Part shown: in pieces, positions 52,011-61,028 of the stretch
Position numbering within the stretch: position 1 is the stretch's first letter
Layout of the letters: each line of letters starts with the position of its first letter
Source: Rhodopseudomonas boonkerdii
Lineage (GTDB): Bacteria; Pseudomonadota; Alphaproteobacteria; Rhizobiales; Xanthobacteraceae
Direction of reading: 5' to 3'
DNA length: 64,000 nt
Assembly: GCF_021184025.1 (NCBI RefSeq)
Contig: NZ_CP036537.1
Location: forward strand, 682,001-746,000
The notes under the pieces: generated by a model
What the model was told of the DNA's origin: nothing
Databases searched by the model: none
The model's input: the letters and a program-made list of their open reading frames with translations, nothing else
Made by a program: the position numbers and the translations under genes

Positions 52011-52880
52011 ATGGCGACGGCAGAGGCGGGCACCGCGCACGCCAAGCATCACGATTATCATCTCGTCGATCCCTCGCCGTGGCCGGCGGTCGGCTCGCTG
52101 TTTGCTTTCATCATGGCGGTCGGCGCGGTCAGCTGGATGCACAAGATGTATGCCGCTGCACCGCTCGTCTTCGGTGTCGGCACTATCGGCGTGCTCTACA
52201 CTTTTGCCGCTTGGTGGACCGATGTGGTGAAGGAGGCCCAGCGCGGCGATCATACCCGCGTGGTGCAGCTGCACCACCGTTACGGCATGATTCTGTTCAT
52301 CGCCTCGGAGGTGATGTTCTTCGTCGCCTGGTTCTGGGCTTATTTCAACGCTGCGCTGTTTCCGGCCGATCCGGTGCACGCCACCCGCGAAGTGCTGTTC
52401 GGTGGCGTGTGGCCGCCGAAGGACATCCAGACCTTCGACCCCTGGCACCTTCCGCTGTTCAACACGCTGATCCTGCTGACCTCGGGCACCACGGTCACCT
52501 GGGCTCATCACGCGCTGCTGGAAGGCGATCGCAAGGGTCTGAAATATGGTCTGATGCTGACCATTGCGCTCGGTATCCTGTTTTCCTTCGTGCAGGCTTA
52601 CGAATACAGCCACGCTGCTTTTGCCTTTAAGGGCCATGTCTATGGCGCGACCTTCTTCATGGCCACCGGCTTCCACGGTTTCCATGTTCTGGTTGGCACC
52701 ATCTTCCTGATCGTCTGCCTGTTCCGCGTCTATGCCGGCCACTTCACGCCGAAGCAGCATCTCGGCTTCGAATTCGCTGCTTGGTACTGGCATTTCGTGG
52801 ACGTGGTCTGGCTGTTTCTGTTCGTCACGATCTATGTCTGGGGTTATGGCGGCGTGGTCGCCGGCGCCGCCGCGCATTGA
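52011..52880 (+). CDS. coxC: Cytochrome c oxidase subunit III
   Basis: A 289-residue seven-span subunit of the aa3-type oxidase. Landmarks: HDYHLVDPSPWPAVGSLFAF, RYGMILFIASEVMFFVAWFW, NTLILLTSGTTVTWAHHALL and FHGFHVLVGTIFLIVCLFR, with EFAAWYWHFVDVVWLFLFV at the end. The His and Glu residues of the family are present. It is the last structural subunit in the operon and is followed by a hairpin with T-rich sequence. It stabilises the catalytic core and proton pathway. Confidence 0.95.
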   Translation: MATAEAGTAHAKHHDYHLVDPSPWPAVGSLFAFIMAVGAVSWMHKMYAAAPLVFGVGTIGVLYTFAAWWTDVVKEAQRGDHTRVVQLHHRYGMILFIASEVMFFVAWFWAYFNAALFPADPVHATREVLFGGVWPPKDIQTFDPWHLPLFNTLILLTSGTTVTWAHHALLEGDRKGLKYGLMLTIALGILFSFVQAYEYSHAAFAFKGHVYGATFFMATGFHGFHVLVGTIFLIVCLFRVYAGHFTPKQHLGFEFAAWYWHFVDVVWLFLFVTIYVWGYGGVVAGAAAH

Positions 52881-52900
52881 TCGGACGCTGATGCTAGAAA

Positions 52901-52928
52901 GGGCGGCCGTAAGGCCGCCCTTTCTCTT
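52901..52928 (+). terminator. Hairpin after coxC
   Basis: GGGCGGCC-GTAA-GGCCGCCC, an 8-bp perfect stem, is followed by TTTCTCTTT, 20 bp after the coxC stop. It could terminate most cox transcripts before DUF983 and surf1, though some read-through is likely. Confidence 0.7.
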
Positions 52929-52974
52929 TCCTCTTCTGTTGACGGGTAAAGGGGCTATGATCGCCCAAACAGTC

Positions 52975-53160
52975 TTGGACCATCTCTTGCGAATGGCTGC
53001 GCCATTCGCTGGGACACGCGGCCGAAGGCGGCCGCTCCTCAGGATGAGGGCTGAGTGTGGCGCTGTAGAAGACCCTCTCGACTGAACGCAATTGCGTTCA
53101 GTCTGGGTGAGGAGCCCGCGAAGCGGGCGTCTCGAACCAAGTAGGCCGAGCACCATCCGC
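52975..53160. repeat. Intergenic palindromic repeat, copy 1
   Basis: It has the pattern GGTGAGGAGCCCGCGAAGCG, GGCGTCTCGAACCAAGTAGG and CACCATCC, preceded by a mirror block TGGGACACGCGGCCGAAGGC with GCTCCTCAGGATGAGGGCTG. Similar blocks occur at 58617-58730 and 61641-61754. The arms carry hairpins (GCGGCCGAAGGCGGCCGC, GCCCGCGAAGCGGGC) and ACTGAACGCAATTGCGTTCAGT is a perfect 22-base palindrome. There is no gene inside. Confidence 0.6.
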
Positions 53161-53172
53161 ATTGAATGTCCC

Positions 53173-53565
53173 ATGCAAGAACAAGCCTCACCAGTCAGCC
53201 TCACCCAAACTGTCACTCGCGGCCTCGCCTGCAAGTGTCCGCGCTGCGGCGAGGGTAAGCTCTATGGTGGCTTCATCACCCTGCGCCCGAATTGCGGGCG
53301 CTGCGGGCTCGACTACGCCTTCATCGACACCGGCGACGGGCCGGCGATCTTTATCATTATGATTGCCGGTGCCATCGTTGTCGGCGCGGCGCTGATCGTC
53401 GAAGTGAAGTACCAGCCGCCTTTCTGGGTCCACGCCGCCCTATGGCTGCCGCTCATTCTGGCGACCACACTGTTGCCGTTGCGGTCGATGAAGTCGCTGC
53501 TGATCGCCCTGCAATTCCATCATAAGGCCTCCGAAGGCCAGTTGATCGCGCGCAACCCCAAATGA
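53173..53565 (+). CDS. DUF983 family small membrane protein
   Basis: A 130-residue protein with two CxxC pairs near the N-terminus (CKCPRCGEGKLYGGFITLRP, NCGRCGLDYAF) and two spans. The zinc-ribbon-like part is typical of DUF983, which is linked to cytochrome oxidase operons in alphaproteobacteria. The start at 53173 is chosen. It overlaps surf1 by four bases (ATGA). It may serve in oxidase assembly or metal handling; direct function is unknown. Confidence 0.85.
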   Translation: MQEQASPVSLTQTVTRGLACKCPRCGEGKLYGGFITLRPNCGRCGLDYAFIDTGDGPAIFIIMIAGAIVVGAALIVEVKYQPPFWVHAALWLPLILATTLLPLRSMKSLLIALQFHHKASEGQLIARNPK

Positions 53566-54317
53566 ATGACGTCACCGCGCGCCGGCGCGGCATCACCGGC
53601 TTCGGCATCGCGACCCTGATCATCGTTGCCACATTGCTCGGTCTCGGTTTCTGGCAGCTACAGCGCCGCACCGAGAAGCACGCTCTGATCGCGGCCCTCG
53701 ATGCGCGCCTCGCGGAGGCGCCGGTCGCTCTGGCATCGCCCGATCGCTGGAGCGGGATGAACGCCGCGGCCGACGAATTCCGCCGCGTCATCTTTACCGC
53801 TACCTACAAGCCGCTGCCCGACGCCATGGTCTACAGCTCGGGCTCCGGCGTTCGTCCGGACGTCCCCGGCGCGGTCACCTGGGTGTTCCTGCCGGCAGCT
53901 CTCCCGAATGGCGCGACAGTCGTCATCAATGCGGGCTTCGTGCAGAACACGATGCAGGATCGCGCGCAGCAGGATCGCGTGGTCAAAACTCTGCTCACCG
54001 GCGCTCCGGTGACTATGACCGGCTATCTCCGTTACCCCGAAGCGGCGGGCACGCTGACCCCGCATGACGACGTCGCCAAGCGTCTCTGGTTCAACCGCGA
54101 CCAGCGCGCCATGGCCACAGCCCTCGGCTGGGGCGATGTCGCGCCGTTCTATGTCGACCTGGAAACCCCGATGCCGGCGAACGGTATCCCCAAGCCCGGT
54201 TCGCTGGTCGTCCGCCTGAAGGACGACCACATGCAATACGCCATCACCTGGTTCAGCCTGGCTGCGGCCGTGGTGATTGCGTTTGGCGTGTGGACGCGGG
54301 GGCAGAAACGAGGCTAA
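53562..54317 (+). CDS. surf1: SURF1 family oxidase assembly protein
   Basis: A 251-residue protein with one span at each end and a periplasmic domain between them, needed for haem a insertion in the aa3 oxidase. The N-terminal span carries LGLGFWQLQRRTEKHALIA, and the domain has GSGVRPDVPGAVTWVFLPAA, VVINAGFVQNTMQDRA and LWFNRDQRAMATALGW. The last span is QYAITWFSLAAAVVIAFGVW. It overlaps the DUF983 gene and is 131 bp before thrC. Confidence 0.92.
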   Translation: MNDVTARRRGITGFGIATLIIVATLLGLGFWQLQRRTEKHALIAALDARLAEAPVALASPDRWSGMNAAADEFRRVIFTATYKPLPDAMVYSSGSGVRPDVPGAVTWVFLPAALPNGATVVINAGFVQNTMQDRAQQDRVVKTLLTGAPVTMTGYLRYPEAAGTLTPHDDVAKRLWFNRDQRAMATALGWGDVAPFYVDLETPMPANGIPKPGSLVVRLKDDHMQYAITWFSLAAAVVIAFGVWTRGQKRG

Positions 54318-54448
54318 ACGGCCTCTGAATGCCGGTTTCCCCATTCGCCCAAAAAGCTTATGGTGCGCCTTCGTTTCCATCCGACTGACGTGTTAACCTC
54401 TTTCAGATCAAAGGCTTGGCGGGGCTGCCCGCGCCTTTGGAGGACGCC

Positions 54449-55864
54449 TTGACGACCTATATCTCGACGCGGGGTGAGGCCCCGAAACTCGGCTTCTGTG
54501 ATGTCATGCTGACCGGCCTTGCCCGGGACGGCGGTCTCTACATTCCCGAGGTCTGGCCGCAACTCTCCGAAGGCACCATCGCGTCGCTGTTCGGCCGGCC
54601 CTATTGGGAAGTCGCTGTGGAGGTGATCCGTCCCTTCGTGGCTGGCGAGATTTCCGACGAGGATCTCGGTCGGATGGCCAATGAAGCCTATGCCACCTTC
54701 CGCCATCCCGCAGTGGTGCCGCTCGACCAGCGCGCGCCGAACCAGTTCGTGCTTGAGCTGTTCCATGGGCCCACGCTGGCGTTCAAGGACGTGGCGATGC
54801 AGCTCATCGCGCGACTGATGGATCATGTGCTGGCGACGCGTAACCAGCGCACCACCATTGTCGTCGCCACCTCGGGCGACACCGGCGGCGCCGCCGTCGA
54901 CGCCTTTGCCGGGCGCGACAATGTCGATCTGATCGTGCTGTTCCCGAACGGCCGTATTTCCGACGTGCAGCGCCGGATGATGACCACGACCGGCGCCTCG
55001 AATGTCCACGCGCTCGCGGTGGAAGGTCATTTCGATGACTGCCAGGCCATCGTGAAGGGCCTGTTCAACAATCACAAATTCCGCGATGCCGTCTCGCTCT
55101 CGGGCGTCAATTCGATCAACTGGGCGCGGATCGTCGCACAGGTTGTCTATTACTTCACTTCGGCGGTTGCCGTCGGCGCGCCCGGTCGCGCCGTCGATTT
55201 CACCGTACCGACCGGTAATTTCGGCGATATCTTTGCAGGTTACGTCGCCAAGCGCATGGGCTTGCCGGTGCGCAAGCTGCGCATTGCCGCGAACGTCAAC
55301 GACATCCTCGACCGCACGCTGAAGACCGGCATCTATGAGGTGCGTGAGGTTCACGCTTCGTCGTCGCCGTCCATGGATATCCAGGTCTCGTCGAATTTTG
55401 AACGCCTGCTGTTCGAGGCGTCTGGCCGCGATTCCGCGCTGGTACGGGGGCTGATGGATTCGCTCAAGCAGTCCGGCCGCTTCGTGTTGCCGGAGAAACT
55501 GCTCACCGCGATTCGGGCCGATTTCGAATCCGGCCGTGCCGATGAGGACGAGACCGCTGCGACCATTCGCACGGCCTGGCGCGAGAGCGGCGATCTGATC
55601 GACCCGCATACCGCCGTGGCGTTGGCCGTTGCCGATCGCGACACCACCGAGCTGCATGTGCCGAATATCGTGCTGTCCACCGCGCATGCGGCGAAATTCC
55701 CCGATGCTGTGGAAGCTGCCTGCGGCAAGCGTCCGGATTTGCCGGCTTATCTCGGCGACCTGATGACAAGGTCGGAAGCGATCAAGGTCGTGAAGAACGA
55801 TCAGAGCGAGATCGAGCAGTTCGTGCTGTCTGTCAGCCGTGCCGCGAAGCAGGGAGCTGCCTGA
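54449..55864 (+). CDS. thrC: Threonine synthase
   Basis: A 471-residue PLP enzyme that converts O-phosphohomoserine to threonine. The PLP Lys lies in HGPTLAFKDVAMQLIARL (about residue 112), with ATSGDTGGAAVDAFAGRDNV for phosphate binding and LSGVNSINWARIVAQVVYY later. The TTG at 54449 is chosen as start because GGAGG lies five bases upstream and the family N-terminus TTYISTRGEAPKLGFCDVM follows. The stop overlaps the ATG of the M16 gene (TGATG). It is a long, single-domain type II threonine synthase. Confidence 0.94.
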   Translation: MTTYISTRGEAPKLGFCDVMLTGLARDGGLYIPEVWPQLSEGTIASLFGRPYWEVAVEVIRPFVAGEISDEDLGRMANEAYATFRHPAVVPLDQRAPNQFVLELFHGPTLAFKDVAMQLIARLMDHVLATRNQRTTIVVATSGDTGGAAVDAFAGRDNVDLIVLFPNGRISDVQRRMMTTTGASNVHALAVEGHFDDCQAIVKGLFNNHKFRDAVSLSGVNSINWARIVAQVVYYFTSAVAVGAPGRAVDFTVPTGNFGDIFAGYVAKRMGLPVRKLRIAANVNDILDRTLKTGIYEVREVHASSSPSMDIQVSSNFERLLFEASGRDSALVRGLMDSLKQSGRFVLPEKLLTAIRADFESGRADEDETAATIRTAWRESGDLIDPHTAVALAVADRDTTELHVPNIVLSTAHAAKFPDAVEAACGKRPDLPAYLGDLMTRSEAIKVVKNDQSEIEQFVLSVSRAAKQGAA

Positions 55865-57153
55865 TGGCCGTCGAAGTCACCAAGCTACCGTCGGGTCTCA
55901 CCGTCGTCACCGACTCCATGCCGCATCTCGAAACCGCAGCGCTCGGCGTCTGGGCCGGTGTCGGCGGGCGTGACGAGAAGGCGAACGAGCACGGTATCTC
56001 GCATCTGCTCGAACATATGGCCTTCAAGGGCACCAAGACGCGTTCGTCCCGCCAGATCGTCGAGGAAATCGAGGCGGTCGGCGGCGATCTCAATGCCGCG
56101 ACCTCGACCGAGACCACGGCCTATTACGCGCGCGTGCTGAAGGCCGATGTGCCGCTCGGCCTCGAAGTGCTCAGCGACATCCTGGCTAATCCCACCTTCG
56201 AACCCGAAGAACTCGAGCGCGAGAAGAGCGTCATCGTGCAGGAGATCGGCGCGGCGCAGGATACGCCGGACGATGTCGTGTTCGAGCATCTCAACGAGCT
56301 CTGCTATCCCGACCAACCGATGGGGCGTTCGCTGCTTGGCACCGCCAAGACGCTGAAGGGCTTCGATCGCGACATGCTGCAGTCCTATCTGACCATGCAT
56401 TATCGCGGGCCGGATATGGTGATCGCAGCGGCGGGCGCAGTGAATCATCGTCAGGTCGTTGAGCAGGCGCATAAGCACTTCGCCAGCTTCGCAGGCTCGG
56501 CCGGGCCGAAGCCGCAGGCGGCGTCTTTTGGCAAGGGCGGCTCCAAGGTCGTGCATCGCGATCTCGAGCAGGCGCATCTCACCCTGGCGCTGGAAGGCTT
56601 GCCGCAGGCTCATCCGGAGCTGTTCAGCCTTCAGGTGTTCACCAATGTGCTGGGTGGCGGCATGTCCTCACGCCTGTTTCAGGAAGTTCGCGAGAAGCGC
56701 GGCCTCTGCTATTCGATCTATTCCTTCCACGCGCCCTATAGCGACACCGGTTTCTTCGGCATCTATACGGGCACCGATCCGAATGACGCGCCGGAGATGA
56801 TGGAAGTAATCGTCGATGTCGTCCGTGAATCCGTGGAGACGCTGACGGAAGCCGAGATCGCCCGCGCCAAGGCCCAGATGAAAGCGGGCCTCCTGATGGC
56901 GCTGGAAAGCTGTAGCTCCCGCGCCGAACAGCTCGCACGCCATATGCTCGCTTACGGCCGCCCGCTGACGGCGGAAGAGCTCATCAAGCGTATCGACGAG
57001 GTCAGCGTCGAATCCGCCCGCGACGCGGCGCGCAGCCTGCTCACGCGCAGCCGGCCGGCGGTGGCCGCGCTCGGCGGCGGCCGGGGGCTGGACACGGCGG
57101 TGGCTTTTGCGGAAGGATTGACCGGCGTGCGGGACAAGACGCTTTTGCATTGA
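55864..57153 (+). CDS. M16 family zinc peptidase (processing-peptidase type)
   Basis: A 429-residue M16B metallopeptidase related to the mitochondrial processing peptidase beta subunit. The inverted zinc motif is HLLEHMAFKGTKTR (HxxEH, about residue 45) and GDLNAATSTETTAYYARVLK follows. FVEQEIGAAQDTPDD-like VIVQEIGAAQDTPDDVVFEH carries the distal Glu. The C-terminal half is the usual catalytically inactive repeat with VLGGGMSSRLFQEVREKRGL. Its start shares a base with the thrC stop. It probably degrades small peptides or presequences in the cytoplasm or periplasm. Confidence 0.92.
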   Translation: MAVEVTKLPSGLTVVTDSMPHLETAALGVWAGVGGRDEKANEHGISHLLEHMAFKGTKTRSSRQIVEEIEAVGGDLNAATSTETTAYYARVLKADVPLGLEVLSDILANPTFEPEELEREKSVIVQEIGAAQDTPDDVVFEHLNELCYPDQPMGRSLLGTAKTLKGFDRDMLQSYLTMHYRGPDMVIAAAGAVNHRQVVEQAHKHFASFAGSAGPKPQAASFGKGGSKVVHRDLEQAHLTLALEGLPQAHPELFSLQVFTNVLGGGMSSRLFQEVREKRGLCYSIYSFHAPYSDTGFFGIYTGTDPNDAPEMMEVIVDVVRESVETLTEAEIARAKAQMKAGLLMALESCSSRAEQLARHMLAYGRPLTAEELIKRIDEVSVESARDAARSLLTRSRPAVAALGGGRGLDTAVAFAEGLTGVRDKTLLH

Positions 57154-57776
57154 TGCTGTCTCGTTCTGCTGCGTCGGAGACTGATCCTATGGCTCTGTTT
57201 CGACTTCCCATGAGTGCGCCGGCCGCGCTTGCGCCGCGCGGCTATGGGTTGTCGTTGCGCGCGCCCGTGATGTCGGACTTTTCACAGTGGGCCGATCTGC
57301 GCGAGCGCAGCCGGGCCTATCTCACGCCATGGGAGCCGATCTGGCCGTCCGACGATCTCACCCGCTCGGGCTTTCGCCGACGGCTGCGGCGCTATGCCGA
57401 GGATATCTCGGCCGATCGCGCCTATCCCTTTCTGGTGTTTCGCGAATCCGACGACACGCTGGTCGGCGGCATCACGCTCGCCAACGTCCGGCGCGGCATC
57501 GTGCAGGCGGGGACGATCGGCTACTGGGTCGGCCAGCAATTCACCGGGCAGGGCATGATGACCACGGCGCTGCGGGTCCTGCTGCCGACCTTGTTCGGCG
57601 AACTCGGCCTGCATCGCATTGAAGCGGCTTGCATTCCCACCAATACGCCGTCGGTGCGGGTGCTGGAAAAATGCGGTTTCACGCGCGAGGGACTGGCGCG
57701 GCGGTATCTATGCATCAACGGGGTCTGGCAGGATCACCTGCTGTTCGGGATGCTGCACGAGGATTTCCGGGGGTGA
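57153..57776 (+). CDS. GNAT family N-acetyltransferase (RimJ/RimL-like)
   Basis: A 207-residue acetyltransferase. The acetyl-CoA-binding loop is seen as GYWVGQQFTGQGMMTTALRV, with AACIPTNTPSVRVLEKCGFT and REGLARRYLCINGVWQDHLL, which match RimJ/RimL-type N-alpha-acetyltransferases. The start ATG at 57153 overlaps the M16 stop by one base; an ATG at 57189 is an alternative. It lies in the thrC-M16 operon and is the last gene before a 141-bp gap. Substrate is probably a ribosomal or other protein N-terminus. Confidence 0.88.
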   Translation: MLSRSAASETDPMALFRLPMSAPAALAPRGYGLSLRAPVMSDFSQWADLRERSRAYLTPWEPIWPSDDLTRSGFRRRLRRYAEDISADRAYPFLVFRESDDTLVGGITLANVRRGIVQAGTIGYWVGQQFTGQGMMTTALRVLLPTLFGELGLHRIEAACIPTNTPSVRVLEKCGFTREGLARRYLCINGVWQDHLLFGMLHEDFRG

Positions 57777-57824
57777 TTGCCGCACGAATTGCGCAGGGGT
57801 GCCGCCCTGCGGCCTCAACGGCCT

Positions 57825-57853
57825 TTGGTTTGCCGCAAGTCGCCTGCTATAAC
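57825..57853 (+). promoter_or_regulatory. Candidate sigma-70 promoter for the lipoprotein gene
   Basis: TTGGTT, a 17-base spacer and TATAAC are seen 65 bp before the ATG at 57918. The -10 is good and the -35 matches three of six consensus bases. It lies in the gap after the acetyltransferase gene. Confidence 0.3.
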
Positions 57854-57917
57854 GCCCGCGCATGGCCTTGGGGGTGAGGCGGCGCTAACTATCTGACGAT
57901 CCGGGGATATTCTCATC

Positions 57918-58610
57918 ATGCCACAATTCGGACGCAAGCCCGCGCGTGATTTTCGCGTGCTGAAAAACGTGCTTTTCGTCACCGTTTCGAGCGTGTTTCT
58001 CGCCAATTGCGGTGGCGGCAGCATGTTCGGCAGCGACGCATCGGGCGGTAGCAGCAGCCCATCCTTCGGCGACCGGTTCACCCAGCTGTTTTCCGGCAAA
58101 TCCAGCGAGGTGGGTGGTCCGCAGGCGACCCAGGCGACGACGTCGGGTGGCGCCGATAGCGAACTGACCTGTCCGATGGTCAGCATTCGTCCGGGCGCGG
58201 CAACCTATGCGGTGGGTGCGCAGGGCAAGCCGGCCGTGGGCAACGATCTGGCTTATCAGGCGACCATTACCCGCACCGCGAGGTCGTGCGATCTCACCAA
58301 CGGTCAGGTGTCAGTCAAGATCGGCATCCAGGGACGCGTTATCGTTGGGCCGGCCGGTGCGCCGGAGACGGTGGAAGTGCCGCTGCGCGTGGCGGTGGTG
58401 CAGGAGGGTGTCAATCCGAAGCCGATCGCCACCAAGGTGTTCACAACGGCGGTGTCGATGGGCGGGTTGACCAATGTGGAATACAGCCTGGTGGGCGAGG
58501 ACTTCAGCTACCCAGCGCCAAGCGCAGCGGCGAATGACTCGTATGTGTTCTATATCGGCTTCGATCCGCAGGCGCTGAAGCCGCAGCCGGCGTCGCGCAA
58601 GCGGCGGTGA
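57918..58610 (+). CDS. Putative lipoprotein of unknown function
   Basis: A 230-residue exported protein with a lipobox-like FLANCGGG at about residues 28-34 after a hydrophobic segment (VLKNVLFVTVSSVFLANCGG). A Ser/Gly-rich linker is followed by a beta-rich domain with ELTCPMVSIRPGAATYAVGA, YQATITRTARSCDLTNGQVS and VFTTAVSMGGLTNVEYSLVG. Two cysteines (TCP, RSCD) may pair. I do not recognise a named family, though similar lipoproteins are common in Bradyrhizobium. It is followed by a repeat element and the convergent atp operon. Confidence 0.7.
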   Translation: MPQFGRKPARDFRVLKNVLFVTVSSVFLANCGGGSMFGSDASGGSSSPSFGDRFTQLFSGKSSEVGGPQATQATTSGGADSELTCPMVSIRPGAATYAVGAQGKPAVGNDLAYQATITRTARSCDLTNGQVSVKIGIQGRVIVGPAGAPETVEVPLRVAVVQEGVNPKPIATKVFTTAVSMGGLTNVEYSLVGEDFSYPAPSAAANDSYVFYIGFDPQALKPQPASRKRR

Positions 58611-58616
58611 GCTTCA

Positions 58617-58730
58617 GTCCCTCATCTCGAGGAGCCGCGTAGCAGCGTCCCGAAGGATGGCCGCACGCTCGGAGCTCCGACATCTCATGGTTCGAGGCGC
58701 GCACAAGGGCGCGCTCCTCACCATGAGGGG
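58617..58730. repeat. Intergenic palindromic repeat, copy 2
   Basis: It opens GTCCCTCATCTCGAGGAGCC, has CGTCCCGAAGGATGGCCGCA and closes with CATGGTTCGAGGCGCGCACA, GGGCGCGCTCCTCACCATGA. The two halves are inverted relatives (CCTCAT...GAGGAG / CTCCTC...ATGAGG). Its layout matches the copy at 61641-61754 closely and part of that at 52975-53160. Confidence 0.65.
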
Positions 58731-58735
58731 CTGAC

Positions 58736-58772
58736 AAAAAAGCCGGCGCGATCATCTCGCGCCGGCTTTTTG
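58736..58772 (-). terminator. Terminator at the end of the F0 ATP synthase operon
   Basis: AAAAAGCCGGCGCGA-TCATC-TCGCGCCGGCTTTTT is a near-perfect 15-bp inverted repeat with U-tracts on both strands, 18 bp past the stop of the atpF gene (minus strand). It can stop transcription in both directions and so also insulate the lipoprotein gene. Confidence 0.88.
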
Positions 58773-58789
58773 TTTTGCATGCGTCTTGC

Positions 58790-59278
58790 TTAGTTCAGCT
58801 TCGCGCGGACTTCGCCGATGCCTTTTTCGATCAGGTTGTCGGCAACGTTACCCTTCACCGACTGCGACAGCACTTGCGTCGCAGCGGTCACCGCAGCTTC
58901 GGCAGCAGCGGCGCGGACGTCGGCGAGAGCCTGGGCTTCCGCCATCGCGATCTTGCTCTCCGCGGCCTTGGTACGACGGGCGACGAAATCTTCCATCTTC
59001 ACCTTGGCTTCGGCCGCAATACGTTCGGCGTCTTCCTTGGCGGAGGTGATGATGTCCTGCGCCTCGCGTTCAGCAGAAGCATGGCGCTTCTTGTAGTCCG
59101 CGAGCAGAGCGGCGGCCTCGTCGCGCAGGCGACGGGCGTCGTCGAGCTCCTGCTTGATGCGGTCGCGGCGATGATCGAGCGCGGTCAGGATGGTGCGGTG
59201 AACGCCCATATAACCGAACAGCGCGAGCAGCAGAAAGAACGCTACGGCAACCCAGAATTCAGCTTCCAAACCGAACAT
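58790..59278 (-). CDS. atpF: F0F1 ATP synthase subunit b
   Basis: A 162-residue stator subunit of the ATP synthase. One N-terminal span ([20 protein letters not shown]) is followed by a long charged coiled coil with [20 protein letters not shown] and [20 protein letters not shown]. It starts three bases after the stop of the b' gene on the same strand. Together with b' it forms the peripheral stalk heterodimer. It is the last gene of the operon and is followed by a terminator. Confidence 0.93.
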   Translation of the reverse strand: MFGLEAEFWVAVAFFLLLALFGYMGVHRTILTALDHRRDRIKQELDDARRLRDEAAALLADYKKRHASAEREAQDIITSAKEDAERIAAEAKVKMEDFVARRTKAAESKIAMAEAQALADVRAAAAEAAVTAATQVLSQSVKGNVADNLIEKGIGEVRAKLN

Positions 59279-59281
59279 CGT

Positions 59282-59824
59282 TTATCCTTTCAGCGACGCG
59301 TCGAGCGCGGCGTTGACGGCGCCAGCATCCGGCGTGATGCCGGTGAGACGTTCGACGATGGCGGATGCCGTATCCGAAGCGATGCCGCGGACATTGCTCA
59401 TCGCCGTCGCGCGGGTCGATGCGATGGTCTGTTCTGCCGATGCGAGCTTGGCATTCAGGCTCTCTTCGAGCTTGGCCTTGGCCGCATCCTGTTCCGCATT
59501 GAGCTTCTCACGCACTTCGCTGGCCATCGCCTGCGCCTTGGCGCGGGCATTGGCGAGTTCGGTTTCGTAAGACTTCAGGGCGGCGTCGGAATCGGCCTTT
59601 AGCTTGGCAGCTTCGGCCAGGTCGGTGTCGAGAACCTGCTTGCGGGCGGCGAGAATGCCGCCAACGCGCGGCAGCGCCAGACGCGAGACGATCAGATAGA
59701 GCAGACCGAAAGCGATCGCGAGCGACACCAGCTGCGAAGCGAAGGTGCTGCTCTCGAAGGGCGGGAACGAAGCCTTGTGCCCACCATCGGCCTGGGTATG
59801 GGATGTGCTCTGACCTTGCGCCAC
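59282..59824 (-). CDS. atpG: F0F1 ATP synthase subunit b' (second b-type subunit)
   Basis: A 180-residue second b-type stator subunit (b') as in photosynthetic bacteria and most alphaproteobacteria. A polar N-terminus with His precedes the span [20 protein letters not shown], the family stretch [20 protein letters not shown] follows, and then the coiled coil with [19 protein letters not shown]. It pairs with the shorter b subunit encoded next. It lies 69 bp downstream of atpE on the same strand. Confidence 0.92.
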   Translation of the reverse strand: MAQGQSTSHTQADGGHKASFPPFESSTFASQLVSLAIAFGLLYLIVSRLALPRVGGILAARKQVLDTDLAEAAKLKADSDAALKSYETELANARAKAQAMASEVREKLNAEQDAAKAKLEESLNAKLASAEQTIASTRATAMSNVRGIASDTASAIVERLTGITPDAGAVNAALDASLKG

Positions 59825-59893
59825 AGCAGTCTCCTTTTCGATCGACTACGCGTCTCCGGGATTGGAGAGCGCGCAGCCAGATCAGGTGTCAGC

Positions 59894-60121
59894 TTAGACG
59901 GCGAACAGCAGCAGCAGAGCGATCAGCAGCGAGAAGATGCCGAGCGCTTCGGTCACGGCGAAGCCGAAGATCAGGTTAGCGAACTGGCCCTGCGAGGCCG
60001 ACGGATTGCGCAGCGCGCCGTTCAGGAACTGCGAGAAGATCATGCCGACGCCGATGCCTGCGCCGCCCATGCCGAGGCAAGCGATACCGGCACCGATGTA
60101 CTTAGCTGCAACTGGATCCAT
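59894..60121 (-). CDS. atpE: F0F1 ATP synthase subunit c
   Basis: A 75-residue proteolipid of the rotor ring. Two spans are separated by the polar loop [10 protein letters not shown] (Arg38-Asn39-Pro40), and the proton-carrying Glu58 lies in [18 protein letters not shown]. The Gly-rich first helix ([17 protein letters not shown]) is typical. Sodium-binding residues next to the Glu are not evident, so proton coupling is likely. It lies between atpB and the b' gene, as in other alphaproteobacteria. Confidence 0.95.
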   Translation of the reverse strand: MDPVAAKYIGAGIACLGMGGAGIGVGMIFSQFLNGALRNPSASQGQFANLIFGFAVTEALGIFSLLIALLLLFAV

Positions 60122-60187
60122 GGTAGAACTCCTTCTTGGATAGGTAGATTTGAGAAAGTCGGTTGAGGGTGGGTTTCGCGCCCGGCC

Positions 60188-60937
60188 TTAGTGGCCGGGG
60201 TGAAGGGCGTCGTTGAGATAAATGCAGGTCAGGATCGTGAAGACATAGGCCTGCAGGAAGGCAACGAGCAGTTCGAGGCCGGTCAGCGCCGTGGTCATGG
60301 CCAGCGGCAGCAGGGCGCCGGCGGCGCCGACGGCACCGAGCGCGCTGAGCGAGGTCACGAAGCCCGCGAACACCTTCAGGGTGATGTGGCCGGCCAGCAT
60401 GTTGGCGAACAGACGCACCGAATGCGAAACCGGACGGGAGAGGAAGGAGATGACTTCGATCACCATGATCAGCGGCAGGATGTAGATCGGAATGCCGTGG
60501 GGGACGAAGAGCTTGAAGAACTTCAGGCCGTTCTTGTAGAGGCCATAGAGGAACACCGTGAGGAACACCAGCAGCGCCAGCGCGACCGTAACGATCAGGT
60601 GGCTGGTGGTGGTGAAGGTATAGGGGATGATGCCGATCATGTTCGCCGTGAGGATGAACATGAAGAGCGAGAACACGAGCGGGAAGAACCGCATGCCTTC
60701 TTCGCCGATACTGCTTTTCAGCGTGTTGGCGACGAACTCGTAGGACAGCTCCGCCATCGATTGGAAACGGGTCGGGATCAGGTGACGGCCGGCGCTGCCG
60801 CCGAGCATCAGGATCGACACGACGGCGACGGCGCCGAACATGTAGGCCGAGGAATTGGTGAAGGCGATTTCCTGGTTGCCGATATGGCCCAGGGTGAAGA
60901 TCTTGTGGATCTCAAATTGGTGGATCGGATCGGCCAT
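60188..60937 (-). CDS. atpB: F0F1 ATP synthase subunit a
   Basis: A 249-residue proton-channel subunit with about six spans. The essential Arg is in [20 protein letters not shown] (about residue 175), and [20 protein letters not shown] with its Glu/Gln residues follows in the last spans. The N-terminus [20 protein letters not shown] is the usual alphaproteobacterial form. It directly precedes atpE by 66 bp on the minus strand and follows atpI. It conducts protons to the c ring. Confidence 0.95.
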   Translation of the reverse strand: MADPIHQFEIHKIFTLGHIGNQEIAFTNSSAYMFGAVAVVSILMLGGSAGRHLIPTRFQSMAELSYEFVANTLKSSIGEEGMRFFPLVFSLFMFILTANMIGIIPYTFTTTSHLIVTVALALLVFLTVFLYGLYKNGLKFFKLFVPHGIPIYILPLIMVIEVISFLSRPVSHSVRLFANMLAGHITLKVFAGFVTSLSALGAVGAAGALLPLAMTTALTGLELLVAFLQAYVFTILTCIYLNDALHPGH

Positions 60938-61028
60938 CCAGCTCGGTCTCTCATCTCAGCCGGATTGCCCGGCGTTTCCCCGCCGGGGAGCCCGGCAATC
61001 GACTGCTGCGCCGCGAGGCGCACGAAAA

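Noticed and set aside
52975..53160. Intergenic repeats as a CRISPR array
   Set aside because: The copies are single, kilobases apart and palindromic, with no short regular spacers.
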